Shown piece after piece: positions 1 to 2,797 of a stretch of 5,605 nucleotides of DNA. Within the stretch, counting starts at the first letter, position 1. Each line of letters starts with the position of its first letter. The stretch comes from an uncultured beta proteobacterium (GTDB lineage: Bacteria > Pseudomonadota > Gammaproteobacteria > Burkholderiales > Rhodocyclaceae): contig CAIZHL010000442.1 of the NCBI GenBank assembly GCA_903932755.1, positions 1 through 5,605 on the forward strand, written 5' to 3'. Position numbers and translations under genes: made by a program. The notes below the pieces were generated by a model. The model did not search any database, was not told where the DNA came from, and saw nothing but the letters and a program-made list of their open reading frames with translations.

Positions 1-332
1 ACCGAGCGGGAGGAGGTGCACACGCAGGAATTGATGCGATGGTTTTCGAAGACGACGCCGCGCCTGGCCAGGCGTTCATGCGCCGGCAGGCGGTAACCCC
101 GAGGCACCTCGCGGGGCCGGAAAAAACGCTCCTGGTCGGTGACGATGAACAGAATGTTGTATCCACCGGCGGCCGGTTGCGCCGAGGTGATGCCCGGTGA
201 CGACGCTGCCGCCTGCGCTGCACCGCTGCCGACCATGCCTGCACCCAGCGAGGTGGAAACGGTACCGGCGGCAATGGTCTTGATGAAGTCGCGCCGCGAT
301 TCGTTGTGAGCAGAGGGGTTCTTCTTTTCCAT
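1..332 (-). CDS. Tat-exported sulfatase-like hydrolase, N-terminal part (runs off window)
   Basis: The visible 110 codons begin with a twin-arginine signal: SRRDFIK at residues 12-18, then a weakly hydrophobic Ala/Gly stretch (about 19-43). The mature part starts with NILFIVTDQE (59-68), the first strand of the alkaline-phosphatase/sulfatase fold, where D66 would bind the metal; many sulfatases have DD here, this one has DQ. The last visible residues, CVCTSSRS (103-110), fit the sulfatase active site: C105 is the expected formylglycine precursor and R109 its conserved arginine. The usual motif is C/S-x-P/A-x-R, so Ser at the third position is unusual. The family hydrolyses sulfate esters, and some members act on phosphonate or phosphate monoesters; the substrate cannot be read here. 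The Tat signal implies folding and cysteine modification in the cytoplasm before export to the periplasm. The start ATG has AGGGAG 9 bases upstream. The gene lies 13 bases after the porin gene, so the two are almost certainly co-transcribed. The C-terminal part is outside the window. Confidence 0.88.
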   Translation of the reverse strand, partial: MEKKNPSAHNESRRDFIKTIAAGTVSTSLGAGMVGSGAAQAAASSPGITSAQPAAGGYNILFIVTDQERFFRPREVPRGYRLPAHERLARRGVVFENHRINSCVCTSSRS

Positions 333-341
333 GACTTTCGA

Positions 342-347
342 CTCCCT
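342..347 (-). promoter_or_regulatory. Ribosome binding site of the sulfatase gene, overlapping the porin stop codon
   Basis: On the minus strand AGGGAG lies 9 bases before the sulfatase ATG and shares bases with the porin TAG stop (348-346). This fixes the sulfatase start and suggests translational coupling inside a two-gene operon. Confidence 0.7.
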
Positions 348-1731
348 AGAAGCGCAGGCCGACGCGGACGCCGAACATCTGCGTATTGTGCAGGTTCCTC
401 AGGTTTCCGGCGGCGTCCAGCGTCTTGTTCATGGCGGGCGAGATCAGCTGGTAGCTGGGAGTGACGGCGAGCCAGGGCGTGACCGCGAAATTGTAGTAAA
501 GCTCCAGTGCGTCCTCCTTGTCGAGGCCGAGGTCGAAGGTATTGCGCAGGAAGGGCACGAACTTGTCACTGAACTCGGTGCGCGACCAGCCTATGCCGAA
601 GTCGTCATGCGGCCGTCCCGACACCATGCCCTTGCCCGTCACGCCCAGGGAGTAGCTGTACTTGATCGGGTTGGCCTTGCCGTCGCTGGCACCTGCGCTG
701 AAAAAGCCACCGAGTCCCCGCCGGGAGTCCGCCTCGGGTTTCCACAGGTATTGTTCGAAGCTGTAGACGGCAGCCCAGGTCTCGTTCTCCTTGTTCAACG
801 GCTGGACCGGAATCAGCAGCCCCGGCGCGAACCTTGTGAGGATCTCGACCAGGTGCGGCCCCGGATTGGCGAGGAGTGGAAAGCGCTGCGTCAGCAGATG
901 GCGGGCGATGTTGCTGGGATCCTGGTCCAGCGAAAGGTGTTCCTTGTTGCTCCAGGCCAGCGTCAGGTTCTGGTGGCCGGGCAGGCCGAAGGGTTTGACC
1001 TTGAGGTCGGCATTCGCCAGCACCATCACGCCGTCGTCAAAGGCGTTGTCGATGTCGTCGTCCATGATCGTGCCGCTCGGGTCGAGCACCATGGCGGCCA
1101 GGGTCACGTCGTGCGAAGGTACATACAGCGCGCCCGCGCCGTAGGCGGAGAGCGGCACCATAGCCATGGCCAGCGGCAGGTTCAGGCTGGTGTTCTGGAA
1201 GCCGGTGCGATAGTCGCCGTGGAACTGGCCGGTGGGCGCAATGGAGTTGATCTTGCCGACAAACATCGCAAAGTTCGGCTTGAACATGTGGGTATAGGTG
1301 AATTCCTGCAAGCCGGTGTCGGTCGTGACGGTCGGCAGCATCCAAGAGATATTGGCCGGAACCATGGCACCCGATTGCCTCAGCAGTTGATCGCCAAAAC
1401 TGGTGACCGTCTGGACCTTGAAATGACCGCCCGACCAGAGGCCGGCCTTTTGGGTATCCACGTTCAGGGTGACGACTGCGTTGCCCCAATCGGAGTTGTC
1501 GGTCTTTCGCCCGCCGCTGGTTATCCACTGTGGCATCCAGTAAACGTCCATGTCGAGCGTGACGCCCTTCTTGGCCATGTCATCCCGCAAACCGCCCCAG
1601 TCGCCGGTAAGCCGGGGCCGCGAGGCCAAGTCTCCGCCCCAGGTTGCGGGAATCGCTTCCGACATGGCAAGCGCTGGGGACAAACTGCCCAAGGCAGTGA
1701 GCAGGACCGCCAGCCTGATGGTTGTTTTCAT
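346..1731 (-). CDS. OprB-family carbohydrate-selective outer-membrane porin
   Basis: The product is 461 residues. It has a clean Sec signal peptide (MKTTIRLAVLLTALGSLSPALA, cleavage after A22). The OprB signature LTGDWGGLRDDMAKKG follows at about residues 41-56, where the mature N-terminal region leads into the beta-barrel. Near the C-terminus EDALELYYNFAVTPWLAVTP has the typical OprB last-strands pattern, and the protein ends in GVRVGLRF; a terminal Phe is the usual barrel-assembly signal. Length fits the family (about 420-480). OprB porins form outer-membrane channels for sugars and other small solutes. The substrate is not readable from sequence, but the downstream sulfatase suggests uptake of a sulfated or otherwise esterified compound (inference). 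The reading frame is open for 49 codons upstream to 1878. The ATG at 1731 is preferred because the signal peptide begins there and AGG lies about 8 bases upstream; the extra N-terminal residues are Arg/Ser-rich and not signal-like. A long open frame on the opposite strand is a shadow. Confidence 0.93.
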   Translation of the reverse strand: MKTTIRLAVLLTALGSLSPALAMSEAIPATWGGDLASRPRLTGDWGGLRDDMAKKGVTLDMDVYWMPQWITSGGRKTDNSDWGNAVVTLNVDTQKAGLWSGGHFKVQTVTSFGDQLLRQSGAMVPANISWMLPTVTTDTGLQEFTYTHMFKPNFAMFVGKINSIAPTGQFHGDYRTGFQNTSLNLPLAMAMVPLSAYGAGALYVPSHDVTLAAMVLDPSGTIMDDDIDNAFDDGVMVLANADLKVKPFGLPGHQNLTLAWSNKEHLSLDQDPSNIARHLLTQRFPLLANPGPHLVEILTRFAPGLLIPVQPLNKENETWAAVYSFEQYLWKPEADSRRGLGGFFSAGASDGKANPIKYSYSLGVTGKGMVSGRPHDDFGIGWSRTEFSDKFVPFLRNTFDLGLDKEDALELYYNFAVTPWLAVTPSYQLISPAMNKTLDAAGNLRNLHNTQMFGVRVGLRF

Positions 1732-1762
1732 GATCCTGACCTGGGTTGCGTTGGAATGCCGT

Positions 1763-1776
1763 GATTCTAATGAATC
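1763..1776. repeat. Perfect inverted repeat in the porin leader (possible operator)
   Basis: GATTC-TAAT-GAATC forms a perfect 5-bp inverted repeat with a 4-base spacer, ending 31 bases upstream of the porin ATG. On the minus strand it contains TAGAAT, a five-of-six match to a -10 hexamer, but no matching -35 is seen at the right distance. It could be an operator half-site pair or a small hairpin in the 5' leader; the sequence alone does not decide. Confidence 0.35.
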
Positions 1777-1816
1777 TGCGCCGGGGCCGAGGTTTTGCCG
1801 CGACGACGTTCGACAA

Positions 1817-1841
1817 GACCGATTGCGTTCGGTCGATTTTT
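1817..1841 (+). terminator. Hairpin followed by a T-run, terminator-like
   Basis: GACCGA (1817-1822) pairs perfectly with TCGGTC (1829-1834) across a 6-base loop, and GATTTTT follows. Read on the plus strand this resembles a weak intrinsic terminator. No plus-strand gene lies upstream, so if it works it would stop antisense transcription coming out of the porin region. On the minus strand the same stem would lie in the porin leader without a U-run after it. Confidence 0.25.
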
Positions 1842-1960
1842 CTGAAATGCAGCCGGTGCGTCTAGCGCAATTCCGCAAACTCCATTTTCATAAGGAAAGG
1901 CTGCTTCTGGCCCGGTGTGAAAGTACAGACCTCCGCTCCCAATGAGCGTAACCGCTGCAA

Positions 1961-1978
1961 AAGGGCCCTTGGTCCAAG
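1961..1978. repeat. Two overlapping palindromes
   Basis: AAGGGCCCTT (1961-1970) is a perfect 10-bp palindrome. It overlaps CTTGG-T-CCAAG (1968-1978), a perfect 5-bp inverted repeat around one base. Such a pair may be a protein-binding site or the edge of a degenerate repeat element; no role can be assigned. Confidence 0.4.
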
Positions 1979-2088
1979 AAAGTGTGGTGGCCCCGAATGA
2001 ATGGCTGGTCTGGAGCAAGCCTAAAGTTGAACGGCGGCTATAGAGCGATTTTCTGAGCGTCTCTTGATGGCCGTAGGTTGAGGTCCCC

Positions 2089-2127
2089 AGTGACCGCTTC
2101 CAGGAAGCGAAATTCCGCTGACCGCTT
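2089..2127 (-). repeat. Two minus-strand copies of an AAGCGGTCA-type short repeat with a palindrome
   Basis: Read on the minus strand, AAGCGGTCAGC (2127-2117) and AAGCGGTCACT (2099-2089) share AAGCGGTCA, spaced 28 bases apart. Between and overlapping them is CGCTTCC-A-GGAAGCG (2095-2109), a perfect 7-bp inverted repeat around one base. The same core recurs on the plus strand at 2194, 2241 and 2491, which points to a dispersed, degenerate intergenic repeat family. Confidence 0.5.
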
Positions 2128-2193
2128 TCCGGCAATGAATCCTGGAGGGCGACAGTCGCGTCCGTGCCCATTCCGGCCGGTCAGCTTTCTTCA

Positions 2194-2290
2194 AAGCGGC
2201 CAGTCACCCAAATCCACCTTCCATGAACCGGGATTCTGCGAAGCGGCCATTGGCGCCTTACCCTACCGGCCATCAGCCGTCATTGGCGCC
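2194..2290 (+). repeat. Two plus-strand AAGCGGCCA repeats and a duplicated CATTGGCGCC
   Basis: AAGCGGCCAGT (2194-2204) and AAGCGGCCATT (2241-2251) are near-identical and 47 bases apart. The second runs into CATTGGCGCC (2248-2257), which is repeated exactly at 2281-2290, 33 bases further on. Just upstream, GCTTT (2184-2188) and AAAGC (2193-2197) can form a short stem. These are the same core as the minus-strand copies at 2089-2127. Confidence 0.5.
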
Positions 2291-2306
2291 CCTAAAACGA
2301 TGAACT

Positions 2307-2440
2307 TTTGAGCGGCTGCTTTCCACTTTCTCCGCAACGACGGCACTGCCGACACCAGCGTCCGGAGTTGAAGGTGAAGCCGCCGTTCGAGGTTTGCCGA
2401 AGAAAAGTTCAGCGTTTTTGTATTTGAGCGGCTGCTTCCA
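2307..2440 (+). repeat. Near-perfect 18-19 bp direct repeat, 116 bp apart
   Basis: TTTGAGCGGCTGCTTTCCA (2307-2325) recurs as TTTGAGCGGCTGCTTCCA (2423-2440), differing by one missing T. The first 15 bases are identical, far more than expected by chance in 1 kb. The segment between the copies contains the palindrome CGGCA-C-TGCCG (2341-2351) and a 9-bp inverted pair, TGAACTTTT (2301-2309) with AAAAGTTCA (2403-2411). The copies may be the boundaries of one repeat unit of about 116 bp, or flanking duplications of an old insertion. No transposase is present. Confidence 0.6.
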
Positions 2441-2490
2441 AAAACCTCACCGACTCTTCCGTGCCCATAACAGCCGTAGCGATTTCTCGA

Positions 2491-2503
2491 TAGCGGTCAG
2501 TCA
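2491..2503 (+). repeat. Further copy of the AGCGG(T/C)CAGTCA core
   Basis: TAGCGGTCAGTCA matches AAGCGGCCAGTCA at 2194-2206 in 11 of 13 positions, and matches the reverse complement of 2118-2126 over nine bases. It extends the repeat-bearing segment to about 400 bp. Confidence 0.4.
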
Positions 2504-2541
2504 GCGAAATGCAGGCTATGCGAATTGAGATGCTCCGTTGC

Positions 2542-2592
2542 GGTCGTTGACGACCTCGCGCTGTCGGCCACTTCCGGCCGTTCAAGGTGGCC
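2542..2592. repeat. Two adjacent compact hairpins
   Basis: GGTCGT-TG-ACGACC (2542-2555) is a perfect 6-bp inverted repeat. GGCCAC (2566-2571) pairs with GTGGCC (2587-2592) around a loop containing TTCCGGCCG (2572-2580), a 9-mer also found at 2171-2179. No T-run follows either stem, so neither looks like an intrinsic terminator. They could be folded parts of the repeat family or of a transcribed leader. Confidence 0.4.
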
Positions 2593-2623
2593 GTCCAATT
2601 TCAAAAGCTAAGGCGTCCTGTGG

Positions 2624-2788
2624 CTAGGTTGAACGTCCACTTACGCGACCGTCAGCGATCTGGAGGCCAAAGCCGCAAGATGCGATAATCCTATTTTTGC
2701 AAGCCTTCACGTCAGCATTCCCGCAGATTTTCCGAATCGCGTTCCGGATTGTTGTCATAGTTTCGGAAACTTTACTGCCCAAGGACAT
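2624..2788 (-). CDS. Marginal small ORF, 54 residues, unknown function
   Basis: On the minus strand GAGGAG lies just before an ATG at 2788, giving a product that starts MSLGSKVSETMTTIRNAIRK and ends at TAG (2626-2624). It is basic with three cysteines (C22, C30, C38) and has no signal peptide, membrane segment or family motif that I recognise. Its start faces the sensor start head to head with nine bases between the two ATGs, and its Shine-Dalgarno lies within that gap. Base composition is lower in GC than the flanking genes and like the surrounding spacer. The same frame is open upstream into the sensor coding region, but that part is clearly a shadow. The good ribosome site is the only positive evidence, so this may well be chance. 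Confidence 0.2.
   Translation of the reverse strand: MSLGSKVSETMTTIRNAIRKICGNADVKACKNRIIASCGFGLQIADGRVSGRST
2759..2771. promoter_or_regulatory. Perfect inverted repeat upstream of the sensor gene (possible operator)
   Basis: AGTTTC-G-GAAACT is a perfect 6-bp inverted repeat around one base, ending 26 bases before the sensor ATG. It lies where a repressor or autoregulator could control the gene. It also overlaps the weak TTGTTG/TTTACT promoter candidate. Confidence 0.35.
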
Positions 2789-2797
2789 GTTCTCCTC

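Larger units (their letters stand above)
1732..2797. other. Long repeat-rich intergenic region between divergent genes
   Basis: This stretch of 1066 bases separates the start codons of the porin and the sensor gene. No frame across it gives a protein with recognisable motifs. It holds palindromes next to the porin leader, a cluster of short degenerate repeats (about 2089-2503), compact hairpins (2542-2592) and, at the sensor end, a marginal small ORF. Both flanking promoters must lie here, yet no hexamer pair close to the sigma-70 consensus was found for either gene. The best partial match before the sensor is TTGTTG (2749-2754), 16 bases, TTTACT (2771-2776), which is weak. No tRNA, rRNA or recognised riboswitch was seen. 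Confidence 0.75.

Noticed and set aside
331..1764. Plus-strand open frame of 477 codons across the porin gene
   Set aside because: It is fully antisense to a porin with clear OprB motifs and signal peptide; its translation is rich in Gly, Arg, Val, His and Gln with no domain. It is a GC-bias shadow.
1767..2171. Minus-strand open frame of 134 codons upstream of the porin
   Set aside because: It has no Shine-Dalgarno before its ATG, no recognisable motif, and runs across the short repeats and palindromes of the spacer.
2078..2311. Plus-strand open frame of 77 codons in the repeat region
   Set aside because: It is composed largely of the degenerate repeats, has no ribosome site and no protein-like pattern.
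2301..2411. 9-bp inverted pair TGAACTTTT / AAAAGTTCA as terminal inverted repeats of an insertion element
   Set aside because: An inverted match of this length is expected about once or twice by chance in a 1-kb spacer, there is no target duplication at its edges, and no transposase lies inside.
2089..2503. CRISPR array
   Set aside because: The repeats are too short, degenerate, irregularly spaced and in both orientations.
2026..2635. GTTGAACG words at 2026-2033 and 2628-2635 as possible integron attC core sites
   Set aside because: No matching inverse core sites or imperfect attC hairpins flank a cassette, and no integrase is present.
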